Shown piece after piece: positions 46,278 through 59,087 of a DNA stretch of 64,000 nt; the first letter of the stretch is position 1; each line of letters opens with the position of its first letter. The notes beneath the pieces are model-generated. The model had not been told where the DNA came from, made no database searches, and saw nothing but the letters and a program-made list of their open reading frames with translations. Where the stretch lies: contig OZ035963.1 of the NCBI GenBank assembly GCA_964034945.1, forward strand, positions 61,415,182 through 61,479,181, read 5' to 3'. This DNA is from Chrysopilus asiliformis. Its lineage: Eukaryota; Arthropoda; Insecta; Diptera; Rhagionidae. The position numbers and the translations under genes are program-made.

Positions 46278-49189
46278 AGATTGAAAGATTCCTCACCAGT
46301 CAGACAGGATAAGATAAGACAACACAAGAAATGTTTCTGACTAAAAACTTCTTTAAGGTCTTCAACTGTTCCAGAAGGAATGATGCGACCTCCTCGTGTA
46401 GTGGGAGGCCATCAGGAAAATCGCAATGACTTCAACAATGTCAATTGTAATAAATTGTGGAAGTCATGCGTTAAATCGAATTCAAGCTAAATTTGCTGTT
46501 AATTGCTAGCAAGGACTTTCAAATTAAAGTTATTTGTTAATTCTGTTGAAATTCACAAAATTCAGCTAACAGAAACACTTTTGTATTTTATTATTGAAAA
46601 TTCAATTCAATTGTTTGACGCAAAGTTGAAGAAAAAATTTATTTAATCGAGTGAAGGGATGAAAACTTAATCTGGATTTATGATTTTATTGTGGAATCAT
46701 TAAAAGTCAAGAAAAACTTTTTTTTTATAAGCTTTTACTAACAAAAATTGCTATTAGGGATGTCCATGTGAAGATTGGAGAAGAAAATTGTTAGCGAGCG
46801 GTTTAGAGAGCGGTCAAAACTTAATTTCTAAACTACTGCTGTTGCTAGGTTTTAAACCAATGGTTTCAAAGTTCGCCAAAAATGTGTCAATAATTCCAAG
46901 GATGGAAATCCATTTTAAGATTCACGTATGAAAATGGGGGACAATTCTATTACGTAATCTCAATTTTAGGAACGACTTTAAGGGTGGTTTTTATACCCTA
47001 CAAATATTTGAAACTCGCCTATCCATCGCAATCAATATAAACCTAAAAGCACGAAATAGGAAAATGAGTTCTTATGAAACCACAGGTCAAAATGCTCAAT
47101 TTGATGGTTTCTTCTGTTGTTAGGCTTGTAAACCTTACAATTGTCGCAATTAAATTTATGGGTCGCATTCCATGTGCGAGCTTTGTAGGGACGAAGAAAA
47201 TTTCCGTAAAAGTTGATCGCAAGGAGGGTAAAAGTTGATTTCAAAGCTTCTGCTGCTGAGGATTGTGAGAGCATCACCTATCTTTCGCAATCCAAAAACA
47301 GCCGAAAAACTGTTTGGGGCAGCCGAAAATAAGCTTTCTACAACCCCTCAATTTCCTCAAACCACATCGCAATTTCATGGATTGCATTTTTTTTGGATTC
47401 AAAACCTTACAAATATTGCAGCGTGGAGCTTGGTTGATAAATCAAACATAACGGTTCCTATGAGAGCAGGGAAGAAAATTATTATGGAGCTTCAATTTTA
47501 GACGGCCAATCCGTGATTCCCAGGTTTCTATTGTTGATAGATTTAAAACCTTACAAATGCATGTTTCGGAAAAAAGTAAAAATGTAGATCCAGTAGTGAA
47601 GATTAAAATTGTTACAAATCAACATTTAAACTTTTATGAAAAATGGTTACAAATTATAATCCTTGATATGTAGTATCAAAAACGGAATATATTTGAAAAA
47701 AAAATAGCAAAAAAACCCCTTCGCAAATTTTTAACTCCGAAATAAGTGGAAATTTTCTGCCACAAGCTTGTATGTGGCGATTTCAATTTACTATCGCCAA
47801 AGTAAAACTTTATCCCTTTATCAATTGCCAGCAATTTCAGATAATTTCATTGAAACTTTTAATTTGGCAATTTTCAACTAAAACTTGTACTGAAAATGAT
47901 TTTATTCAAATTATTGGCTTAAGATTCATCCCAATATCAATTTGATTCGGTTTACTACCCTTAAATCTTTACCTCCGAGCATAAAACTTTTCCTTGGCTT
48001 TTATTTTCCAAATACTTACACTATATTTAATGCAGACACACACAACCATACCAATATTGAGAATATTGCATAGTAATTCATGAATAACGATCGAGTTTTA
48101 TGTGACATATCTGGTTCATATACTTCTTTATGACTTGCACAGCACACCCTCAACTATACTTCCTGGTAGAAAGTGAAGCAACATCCAATGTTAGTACCAA
48201 GGAAACTTATAAACTTAGGACAGACAAGACACAAATAAGAAGTATCGGCCCAGATCGAATGGCTGGAAGACATGTGAAATATAAAGAGGAAGTTAGATCC
48301 TTTCGTCCTTGCGTTTTGCTGTCATGATGCTTGCTTGACCCAGTCGTCTTGCTGTGGAAATTGAAGATGACAGGAACTATTTTATAAAATAGAAAGCAGG
48401 ATGTATGCCCAAGAAACCCTATAGGCATCAAAGAAAACTTAAACTGACTGAAATGAAACCGAAAAGTAATATTCGAATAGTTACCACAGATAAACGTAAT
48501 TGCGATGTCGTTTTTAATCATTTCGAATAATTTTATTGGGGTTTTTTGAGGTTAAGGAATTTGCAGTTATTTTAGATTGTATCCAATACCTCTACTGTTG
48601 ATGAGTTGGAATAAAAACCGTACAAATGTTGCAAATGCATGCGTAGGTTGCAAATTATATAAAACTATAGGTTTGCAGTATAATAGGTTGCAAATTATGA
48701 AAAACTGCAGATCTGCCTCGCGGTAGAATTGAAGAAATACAAATCGCAATTACCAAATTGCTCGAATTAATTCGAGTGCACGGTACTTGCAATGTTTTCA
48801 CTCGAGGTAACCCGAGCCGCGTTACATTAATAACTTTTCTTGTATTTTTTAAGACGAACGCTGAAAGTTTTGAATTTTTGAATCTCTAACTCGATTTTGT
48901 CAAAACAAAAATTAGCTTACAGCCAGACAAGTTGAGGGGAAGAAGGTATAAAAATTATGGACGGACAGTAAAAATTCAAAATTTTTCGTCAATCTAAATT
49001 AAACACACTGATGTGGTTTATCATTTTTGGCGGCACCTAGGCAGCTATGAAAATGTGTAAACATCACCCCTTCCCCCACCGTTCACCGTCTGAAGAATTT
49101 CGCAGCAGAGATTTGAGAAAAGGCAAAACATGTATCTGAAGGGCTATCAGAATTTTGAAAACCCGTTCAGAGAGAAGAAAGATTTTTTT

Positions 49190-49500
49190 TTAAATTTCGC
49201 CTGTGGCGCAATAAATATGCCAGAGACATATTTTATTTTTTGATTATCATCTCAGTATTTTTTTTTAATGAGAAAACACAATTTTTCAGAGATAAAAGAG
49301 ATTGTTTAATTAAAATTTTTGCTTGTAATTATCAAAGAAAGGTATTTTTTAAAATATACCACAAAAATGCGCCGCAGCGCAAATTTTTAGAAAGAAACAC
49401 TGACAATCAAAGAAATGGTGGTAAAATGTGCCGCGGGTGAAGTTATTGTGTAAAAAATGCGCGGCAGATAGAAATTAAAAAACAATGGACCGCAGTTGAA
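49190..49500. repeat. Cluster of GCGCCGCAGG boxes
   Basis: Five related boxes within 310 bp ('tttcgcctgtggcgca', 'aaaatgcgccgcagcgcaaat', 'aaaatgtgccgcgggtgaa', 'aaaatgcgcggcagatagaaa', 'ggaccgcagttgaaaa'). They match the arms of the inverted repeat at 684-793 and boxes at 23027, 27460, 51664 and 51735. Confidence 0.6.
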
Positions 49501-51228
49501 AACGTTTTAATATCTTTACATTCAAATACGTCCTTAAATTAAAGGACTTGCTTGTAGGTGTCTAAGTTTGATGGAATGAAGATTTTCATAAATCTGTAGA
49601 AATTTTCTTGAAAACGAATTCAATTTTGTTTGAAAACTAAAAACGACAATACTTTTACTCAATTATTGGATATATTCTTCATCAATATGGAATAAGTGTA
49701 GTACAAAGTTAAATAATGTTGTTCAATGATGAAGGAACGAGAATAAGGACTGATATCCTTGATCCTTGTCTTCTACTATGTTAAAGTCCTAGTATGTCCA
49801 GGCCGTCTGATATCCTTGGAACTTTATTGCTTTTGGTTGGCATCAATTTGTCGTTCTTACTGGTCGTTTAGCTCTTGACATATAAAGTATACAAAAGGAC
49901 TTTTCGCATTATCCACACCAGAAATTTATACACGGCAAAGCATAATAGAGTAACCAGGATAACATCAAATCTCGAAAACCGGAAGTAAAAATATATAACG
50001 CGTAAAGTTGTTTAAGTCCTTATGCGTACGACAAAGATTTCTATCAATGTGAGGGGCGAAGGACGATACGATATCCTTGGCCAAGCGAAGGAAAATCAAG
50101 AGATGGAAAATAAGTGCGGGAAAACACAAGGATATCAAATGATGAAAATTTGTATTGCGTAAGGTAAGGTCACTGAGAGAATGGTCCAAGGTCTGGCACT
50201 AATAAACTTATTTTTGTTGTTGTTGTTGTTTATTCATACCTAATGATATTTGGTGTTTAGAGTTTAGTATTTTACTGGAAAATTGTTTATCATAACATCA
50301 GACATTGTTTAGTGAAAATGCTCACCGTATTTATCAACATCGAGTATACAAGAAAATTATAATTGCCTTTGAATGACTGCTGCTGCGGATGGTTTGATCA
50401 GATCAGGTAAAATGTTTTTGCAGAGAACTCGTGGATTTTCCGAAGGTGGATTGTTTTTGGTGTCTGTTTAATTTCTGTTGTTATTTCTATACCGGAATGT
50501 ACTCTAGGTATATTGATAACCCTTTTGTTTATATATTATCAGCACTTTCTAGTTCATTGTGTTGATAAATAAAATACGACAAGGCATCATAGACAGGTGA
50601 TGTTATGAAATTTACGCGAAAGGGGGCAGCGCTATGAAAGAGAATTTCTGCTTTTTGAATCCTTCTATTGTTTTCAAAGGAATTAAATCCTTTACAAAAG
50701 CACGTGATTCTCTACTGTACTTGTTAGTACACTAGGTGTAATTGCTAGGAGGCTTTTTTAGGATATATTCTCCAATAATAATGAACTCTTCAAATAATTT
50801 TACTTAATTATTTTTTATGGCGTTTGTTTTGTAAATTTTTCACTTTTTTTCAATTTAATGGAAATAAATATTGAAAAAGAAAAGAAAAGCTGCAATTTCC
50901 GAGTGGCAATCGTCAAATATTCTTATATGAAGACAAACAAAATTTTTATGAAAAAATTCATTTGTATGGGAGAGGTCGAAGGATTGATATGACTGGATTT
51001 TGATGTATGGATCAGTTATGTAAAATAATATTCTAAACACAATTTACCTTTATAATTTTTTTAATGCGACTCACTGTTTTCGAGAAAATTATAAAAAAAT
51101 GATTCGATGGTATAATGGAGGGGGGAAGGAATGATCCGAGTTTACCCGTTCAAGAACTTAGCTTTGGTGTTTCCGAAAAACGCAACTTGAAAAAATTTCA
51201 AGTTTCTAGCTCAGTATTTATGGTGTCT

Positions 51229-51632
51229 ACGGACAGACGGACAGACAGATAGAGGGACAGAGAGACAGACGGACAGACCGGCAGACGGGCAGACGGGCAG
51301 ACAGACAGACCGACAGACCGACAGACGGACAGACAGATAGAGGGACAGAGAGACAGACGGACAGACCGGCAGACGGGCAGACGGACAGACCGACAGACCG
51401 ACATACCGACATACCGACAGACCGACAGACCGACAGGCCGACTGACGGACAGACAGATATACGGATAGACAGACATACGGACAAACAGGCAGACAGACGG
51501 ATAGACAGACAGACAGACGGACAGACCGACAGGCCGACTGACGGACAGACCGACTGATATACGGACAGACAGACTTACGGACAAACAGGCAGACAGACGG
51601 ATAGACAGACAGACATACGGACAGACATGCGG
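51229..51632. repeat. 400-bp (cagacaga/ccgacaga) array
   Basis: Compound tetranucleotide satellite of GACA, GACC, GACG and GATA units, with higher-order repetition (for example the block 'agatagagggacagagagac' occurs twice, near 51248 and 51335). Minus-strand SVCLSVCR-type frames of up to 142 codons are artefacts. Confidence 0.95.
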
Positions 51633-51840
51633 AAATCAAAAAATGTGATTATTGAAATAAAAAATTACGCCGCGGTCAATTTTTCTTAAAAAGCGGAATA
51701 ATGTGTGTGTAAGGCAGGTAAAAAATCTTTTTAAAAATGCGCCTCGGTGTCAAAGTCAAAAATACCGTCGAGTTGAGGGCCTCAGAGTTGTCAGAGAAGA
51801 GAAACTTCATTTTTTGTCCATTGATAGTTCAAAACAACTA

Positions 51841-52324
51841 AAGGGTCTTTCAATAAGGACATAACAATTTTGTATTTTAATAAAAACGCACCCTAAAACT
51901 TTTTTTATGATCTGGCAATGCTAAAACGTCAGTCAAGGTTTACATTTTTATCATGGTGAAGAGAAATGGTCCGGTCGAATGGCCACCTCGCTCATGCGAT
52001 TTAACGCCGTTGGATTTCTTTCCATGGGGTTATGTTAAGTCGTTGGTTTATGCCAACAAGCCAACAACGTTAGAGGAGCTCAGGAACAATATCGAACGCG
52101 AAATTGCCAACGTTCCGGCCGATATGTGTGGAAAATTGGCTCCAAAGAATCAATCAGTGCAAACGTGCTTGCGGTGGCCATATGAACGACATCGAATTTC
52201 ATACTTAAATGTAACATTCATACTTAAATGTCCACTACACCTGGAATAAATTTCAGCCCGATATCTCAATTATTCTGTGTTTTATTTAAATACAAAATTG
52301 TTATGTCCTTATTGAAAGATTCGA
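51841..52324 (+). mobile_element. Tc1/mariner-like element, internally deleted, frameshifted transposase tail
   Basis: TIR core TCTTTCAATAAGGACATAAC is present at both ends, with TA at 51839-51840 and 52325-52326 and five unmatched terminal bases. From 51953 the frame encodes a transposase C-terminal piece: EWPPRSCDLTPLDFFPWGYV, then NKPTTLEELRNNIEREIANV. This resembles the segment around the second catalytic Asp of DDE transposases of this group. Near 52127 a one-base frameshift moves the rest (ENWLQRINQCKRACGG) into another frame. The N-terminal half, with the DNA-binding domain, is deleted. Non-autonomous, 484 bp. Confidence 0.88.
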
Positions 52325-55028
52325 TATAAATTATTGCTGCCGCAAAATCTACTCTATTTTTGGGTCTGTGGGTATATAAATTATGGCGTTTCCAACTGTC
52401 AGTAATGAATTGCAAAATTCCTAATTCGGAATAAATTTCAAGCTATTTTACAATAAGTAAAATAATTCACTGCTATATCAACGACTCAAATTAATAAACG
52501 CTAATATTTTACATTAGTGCAAAAATTATAGATACGATTTTCTCACCTTTTGTTTTAAAATTACGAGCAAATTTCATGTAATTATTTTGTGAGAAACATC
52601 GTAAAGGAAAACAAAAGTGTATAATCGTATAATTAAATCAACAAATTACAGAAATTAAATATGATTTACAATCGCCTTGATTCAACACTTTCACCCTTAA
52701 ACAAGCAAAAAAGTATTTAAAAAAAAACCCCCCCGCCAGCAACGTAAACCAGAGAATGTAAACAGAGAATGTTAAAGAAATATATAGGGTGTGCGCTGTT
52801 AAGGGGAAAAATTAATTTTTCACCATTGAGATACCTTAAATTGTGTCATATCAATTGAACGTGTACAAACAATGGTAATAAATGTATACTTTTAATATAA
52901 AATATATGTCGTTAGGTGTATTTTCTTATGACGATGCTCGCTGCCGGTTTGAATCACTGTAGATAAATCTATCTAGTAAATGAGGAAAATCTTATCACTG
53001 ACAAAAGCAAACCTTAATATCAAGATATTAAGAAAGTTTCTATTTCGGTTGTATCGGGGGGGAAGGACGAAAGGGAATATGAACGAAAGCAGAGAATTCT
53101 ACCCATTATCCCTGATGATCTGCCTTTTTATGTGCTAAGCCAATTTATTTCTACCCAAAAATATCCCTTTTTCAAAATACAACAACCTACAAGAAGCACG
53201 AATAAATTGAGAAAAAAATCCACTGTCTACAAGAAGGTTGGCAAGGCGATTGCTTTGCGTGTGTCGAGGGGGTTTTTTTTATACTAACTCTGGTTTCACT
53301 GTATCCTTCTTAACTTGTTGTAAATGTCCTTTTTCTACATTGTTTTTTTTTTTTTTGTATTTTCCTTTTGGTTTATTATCGTCGATTCGTTCACTTTTTT
53401 TCGTTGGATTTTTGTGCGTCTGCCTTGTTTGTTATATCTGTGCTCCTTTTGTTTAAAGGAAATTCCAACCTGCAAAGGAAAATCTAAAGAACTGAGCGGC
53501 TTTCATCAGCGCCAGCATGAGAAGAATAACCGCCAGGACAAAGAAAAATCTTCTTTAGAATTCTCAACTATATGTCTTAGGACCATGATTACGAATAGAA
53601 CGATGCGATGCCACAGCAAGGACGATCGGTCACATCGTACAAATCCTGTTTTTATTCGTTTCCCTCTTGTCCAATTGTCCTGCTAGCTTTAGGCCCGGAG
53701 CAGATTCGAACATTTTGGATCCAAATTTGGCCCTATTGCCAAATAAACGACAATGATGTTGTGCTACGTTACTGTGGTACGTTGACCGTAGCTCGTGTTA
53801 TTTTCTTCAGGGTAATCTTGGCTCCTTTCGGATCCTCCCTTCGACAACGTTCCGCTGTAATCTAGGCTTTCAATAGGGCAAAAAGGACCAACGAAAAAAT
53901 TACCTCAAAGTGAAGGCAATAAATTATGAACCAAGATAAGCGTGCTGTAGATATCTTTGTCTTTCTTCCGATTTTTATGTATGTTGGTAGTATGGTGTTC
54001 CTCCATAAAGCAAATGTCCTACACAAAAACTTGAATAGACGACGGACAAACGAACCCACTGAATGAATGAAAGGACCTTCTTTACCATAGAAAAATAGCA
54101 AAAACACAGACTCGGGATTGGGTTTTTTTTTATCCTTGCCGGAGAAAGTAAAACTTAAATTTAAACCTGGTATACCTGGTGACGAATATGAAAGGACGAA
54201 GACCGCCATATAATATGAGACCAAAAACTAGAAATCTCCGTGTAAGTGTGTTGGTGTGTTTGCCTTTTAAACCGCTTTTTTCAGTTTTTTAATTAATTTT
54301 TGAATTTAATGAAAGGCAAGATAAAGCTATGAAATATTTGTGGTGAAGCAAAGTAACATTAATTAAAACATAGAAACATGATCCCTAAGTGAAAAAAATG
54401 AGGAAAAAAAAACTCCCGCCTCATAAATTAAATACACACAAGATAAGTATTTAAAAATTTAAGCGCTTTTATATCAAAATTGATGGTGGCTTTTACTTAT
54501 ATTTTGCATCATAAATACCTGACGATTAAGTGTAATTTTTTTATGAATTGAAAACCCCCTTGCTTCTTACCCCCTCCCCGGATATCTCGTGAACCACTAA
54601 ACGAATTTGGGCCCAGTTTTAATCAGTAGGCTGAAAATATGTGCTCACTAAAATTCAGGTTTTCCTTTTCCTGTAAACTTCTTTAATGCTATCTGAAGCA
54701 ATTCTGGTGAGAAACAGGCCGTGCCCTAAAAAAATTTTTCGCCCACTAAACTCCACCAAACTGCGAAGCTGTCAGCATCTTAATTCTAATAGATCGGTTT
54801 ATTTTACTTTAATTTTCTGGGAAAATATCAAGGCGCTATACACGAAGTACGTTATGCCCATTTTTACATTTTCGATCCCCTCCTACAGGATTTTTCGCAA
54901 TTTTTTGTATGCGATTTTATACCGCCCCGTATGCGTAGTCTTTAAACAGATTTTAATGAAATTTCACCAGAACTTTCCAGTCAAAAAGTCTTAAGCTATG
55001 CATTGATCTGCAATTTCCCTTGGGTTTT

Positions 55029-55030
<2 letters not shown>

Positions 55031-55062
<32 letters not shown>

Positions 55063-55205
55063 CCTCTTCCCCTTCTCCACCTCTGCCCCCTCTTTATCTC
55101 TCCCTCTCTCTTCCTCTCTCCCTCTCTCTCCCTCTCTCCCTCTATCTCCCTCTCTCTCCCTCTCTGCCTCTCTCTCCCCCTTTCTCCCTTCTCTATGTCG
55201 CCCAC
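55031..55205. repeat. (TC)n microsatellite and CT-rich tail
   Basis: About 15 pure TC units (55031-55060), then degenerate CT/CCT sequence to 55205. Open frames in it (LSLSLS, ERERER) are artefacts. Confidence 0.95.
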
Positions 55206-55309
55206 TCTCTCTGAATTTGTTTAAAAAGCCCCCTAATTCGATATGCAATTCAAACATTTTTTCTGTTGTACAGTCTAATATATTTTTACAAACAATGGTA
55301 GCGTCTTAA

Positions 55310-55812
55310 CCCTTTGACGACCACAGGCAAGTATGCTTGCCCAAAAGCTTTCAGTACTTAAAATCCTCCAGTTAAGAGATAGAGCAGAGGTATATTAAAA
55401 GTTTTTTGAAGAGGATAGATGGGGCAATATAAATGTATGTGGCGGGAATTCTATGCCGGTTCAAAATTAAAATGATTTACCAAAGGTTTTTTATTACTCT
55501 TCCAGAAATTTTGGTATAATGGACTTAGAACGATTTCACTCTTAGCCGACGATATCTTGCGATTGCTTCGACGTCTACCACATGCACAACTAATTAAATT
55601 CAGTTTGTTCAAATTCAAAAATAAATACGTTACATGAATTATATATAAGAATGTTGTCTTTCAATTTTAATTTTCGAGATAAAAAAATGAGGGGCAAGGA
55701 GGGGGTCTAGGGCCACCATTTTTTGTGGCATAACTATTATCAGGTCACAGATCATGAAAATGAAAAAAAAAATCAAAATCCCTTCGGCCGAAAATGTGTG
55801 GTCGTCAAAGGG
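55310..55812. mobile_element. piggyBac-like MITE, TTAA-flanked, perfect 16-bp TIR
   Basis: TIRs CCCTTTGACGACCACA and its exact reverse complement, flanked by TTAA at 55306-55309 and 55813-55816. 503 bp. The interior is AT-rich with no transposase frame. The termini are unlike those of the two other TTAA elements in the window, so this is a separate family. Confidence 0.93.
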
Positions 55813-56666
55813 TTAACTCATCTAAGCGCCAAGGGACGAAAGGCCGAAAATTAGCGTGCCGTATTTTATGGACAGCCCCCGATTGGTGAATTTTACACTC
55901 TACCACTGCCTTTGAAAAATGTTGAAATAGGGGTCCGCATGAATTTTGTCCAAATGTCAAACCTTTTTTTTTTTCATAAATTCCACAAAGCTTTCATAAC
56001 ATCATTAGTGAAAAAAATGTTACGCGGCGATTAAAAATATCCTACTTTTTGTAATTACCGTCACATGAAATAAAAAAAATTCCAGAAATTACGACAGAAA
56101 AGTGTTTTCCAGAATAAAGACAAACGTGAAAAAGGTAAAAGAGAGTTCATTAAAACAAAAAATAAAAATTAATGAGCTTAACAAAAATTTTCGGGTCTAC
56201 AAATATATTTAAGCTTCTTAATGGAATTTAAAAAAATTCTTCTTTTCGAATGACTGTTTTTAAATCAAATAACATTTAATTTTTTACAAAACATTAAGGT
56301 TGAATTAAAAAGTTTTTTTTCCCCAATATTCTTGTAAGCGTATTTATGTCAAGGATGTCAAGGATATATGTCAAGGATATATGAATTAAAAGTATTGAAA
56401 GAAAATCAGAATAAAATAACCAATTAGAACAATGCTATTTTTGATTTAATTTAAAAAAAAAAACAAATTTAAGAAAACCACCACCAATTCTTGAAAATTG
56501 TTCAATTTAACTTCGTTAGAAATGATAATAGGAAAATTACCGATATTTTCCCTTGGAAAACATTATTAAAACTTTTGTTAATAAGCCTTAAAAGGTATTT
56601 TGGGTTCATTTTGATTCCTGCTTTGTCGCAATTTTTCAATGGTTTTTTTTTAACGTCGGGGGAGAA

Positions 56667-57092
56667 ATGAAAACCAGAAAAAAAGGAAAATCAGGTCAGA
56701 AATCCTTAGAAGTGAACTTCAAAAGATTCAACCAGTGTCCTAAAAAACAAAAATTGTGCTGGAAAAATAAGTGGTTTGAACAATGCGTACAGTTTTTCCT
56801 TTTATTATTTTCCCTTTTTATTTCAAAAACTGTGAGGGACGTCCGACAGAGCAGTGAAATGGGACGACAAAATGAAGATGAACCTTTTTTTTTCCTGTCC
56901 GCAAAAAAGGGGGACAAACTTTTGCAATTAACGCTGTGTCCGTTAAATGTTAACGAACCACCGACAATTCTCGTTAGGTTACCCAAGGATCCGTTGTCCA
57001 AACTGAAGATTGAGGGACTGCTATACGAATTCTATTTTCTAGAATGTTACAAGGACATTCAACAAACAGTAGACAGTAGTACTTCACATTAA
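56667..57092 (+). CDS. Candidate ORF, 141 codons, unknown (weak)
   Basis: ATG-started frame with a basic N-terminus (MKTRKKGKSGQK), one hydrophobic stretch near residues 45-54 (FFLLLFSLFI), and a mixed C-terminal half (LLQLTLCPLNVNEPP). No domain is recognised. The opposite strand is open over much of the same span, which argues against selection on one frame. No splice or neighbour support. Confidence 0.18.
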   Translation: MKTRKKGKSGQKSLEVNFKRFNQCPKKQKLCWKNKWFEQCVQFFLLLFSLFISKTVRDVRQSSEMGRQNEDEPFFFLSAKKGDKLLQLTLCPLNVNEPPTILVRLPKDPLSKLKIEGLLYEFYFLECYKDIQQTVDSSTSH

Positions 57093-58482
57093 TGAAAAAA
57101 ACCCCCCAAGGAACAATAGAAATACATTTTCACGTAGATTTCCCTGTTTTTTCGTTTTGTTTTAACCGAATGAATGATGACGAAAATGATAGTCCGGGGA
57201 GAAGTTTGGGGGGAATTGTATAGGTAGGGAGAAGAATGACAGTGGTGTAGGTTAAAATTTTGAAACCCCTTCCTCCTTCCCCCCTCCGAAATCTGTTGGC
57301 CCACTAAAAATTAATATATCGGCCCTTGAAACTTATTTTCCCCCAAAGGCATGAGTTTTTTATTGTACATTGGACAAAATAATTCTCAAACGACGATAGC
57401 TATTTTCATATCTTTTTTAGACAATCGAAAACTTAAAGACTTTGTAGGGGTTTCGAAAGGCGGTGACAACTGCCCTTTCTTGGCCTTATTTTCCCACAAA
57501 TAAGGGCAAGATATTTGCTGGAGAAGAAGGCATAATGTAACCTTACGACACTGAAAGGAAAATTTCCTTTTCGTAAGAAAACTTGAAAAATAAACCGCAC
57601 AGTCGAGTTAATAATTGAATTATTTCCCGCCGAGCAGTTTTCTATTGTGATAGTTGCCTCAACTGTTACATTGTGTTCACCGAAAGTGAACTTCTTGTGG
57701 GCAAAAAGGATGAGTGCCTATTTCCGGTGGTAATTTCCCTGAAAATATCACCACCTTCCCTCAATCTTCGAACACGTACAGACATTCCTTGTCTTAAGTT
57801 GATGAAAACTCGCTCGAGTATCAAACTGAGAGTCATTCAGGGGAAATAAATTTCGTAGAAATGAAATGAGGGGAAGAAGGGGGACATTTACATCCAATTC
57901 TGGACAGGAAAATGAAAAAATCAACAGCTGAATTGTTAAAATGAAAGAAATATTCCGCACAAAAGAGAAAAAAATATGTAATAAAAGACAAAGAAAAATA
58001 GAACAGTTTTGTTGGGAAAAAAATATATTGACAAAGAAGATTCGAAATGAACATTAAGAGGCAGTCGTTCGCCCTTCACGAGAAGGTAATTGAAGGCACC
58101 TATGCTGTAACGTACGTAAATGGAAAACTTGGTCTTACCGAACAACAATGGAAAATTGTTTCATAGGCCCCAGAGTGGTTTTTCATTTTTCTTTATTTCG
58201 TGCCATACCCACCAACTCAGATCTATGTGGAAGCAGTAAATAACAGTAAATAAGCTTGGAAAAATAAAGCGAAGTAAATAAATAATAAACAATAATAAGA
58301 AAAAAAAAATCCGCCAAGAATGGAGCGAAATACTAAGGAGGCATGGGCTCAGAATTAATAACGAAACTATTGGTGAAGTTATTTTTATACACGCATTAAT
58401 TAAACTCGGTGAAATCAAGAGTTTTCCTCAATATATTTTCCTAGAAAATCGATTGAATTTTGATGGTAATAAGCGCTAGCAT

Positions 58483-58546
58483 TTTTGGTATATGGCACGT
58501 ATCCGCCACTAGAAATGTATCTAATGGTGCCGAAGTGGCAATTTGG
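58483..58546. repeat. Degraded member of the ACGTATC hairpin family
   Basis: The left arm TTTTGGTATATGGCACGTAT matches the hairpin at 18254 closely. The right arm is rearranged (AGTGGCAATTTGG only). Confidence 0.55.
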
Positions 58547-58823
58547 ATTTTTTAAACTCGTCAAAACTAGTATTTCAGCCTGCATTGAGTTAGATTTAAG
58601 AAGAAGTAAGTAGTAACTAAGTAGAATTATACTTTGATGCTCATATTGATTTTTAAGCATTTCAAAAATTTAAATTGCCACTTTAATTCCAGTCAACATG
58701 CTTGCCAACGCGGTGCGCGCCTGCACTAATAATGGCAGATACGAAAACTGCTAATAGGAACTGAATATTTAGGAGCTCGATTTTAATAGATCGCGCTAGT
58801 AATGTGCAATAATTTATTGTCTA

Positions 58824-59087
58824 CACTCAGAAAAATGGAGGCTAACCTACATACGGCGTAATTGGCCTCGGGCAGGCGCGCGTTCGCCTGCATGTGGGCA
58901 AGTAAAACTGAGTTGACCTGTGGTCGGAGAAATTCTGAGATTAAGCCACCAGCAGGTGAAGTAAGGCATTGGGAGCTGCACGAGTTGACCTTAGATAGGT
59001 TAACTCTGACCGCTAGCTGGCTTACAGAAACCTCTGTAAGGTCAGAGTTAACCTGACAAAAAGTTGACCTGGACATTTTTCTGAGTG
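58824..59087 (-). mobile_element. TA-flanked MITE, family copy 2
   Basis: Same element as 9435-9706 in opposite orientation: TIR CACTCAGAAAAATG, TA at 58822-58823 and 59088-59089, 264 bp. The two copies are highly similar along their whole length, differing mainly by substitutions and an 8-bp net length change. Shared open frames are not genes. Confidence 0.92.

Noticed and set aside
51211..51639. 142-codon minus-strand frame rich in SVCLSV
   Set aside because: It is a translation of the GACA/GACC satellite; all frames and strands of such an array stay open.
53238..53865. Phe-rich overlapping frames of 72 to 120 codons
   Set aside because: T-rich composition creates hydrophobic frames; three overlapping frames in different phases and no signal of selection.
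55003..55257. Four overlapping frames on both strands (LSLS/ERER)
   Set aside because: Low-complexity (TC)n translation.
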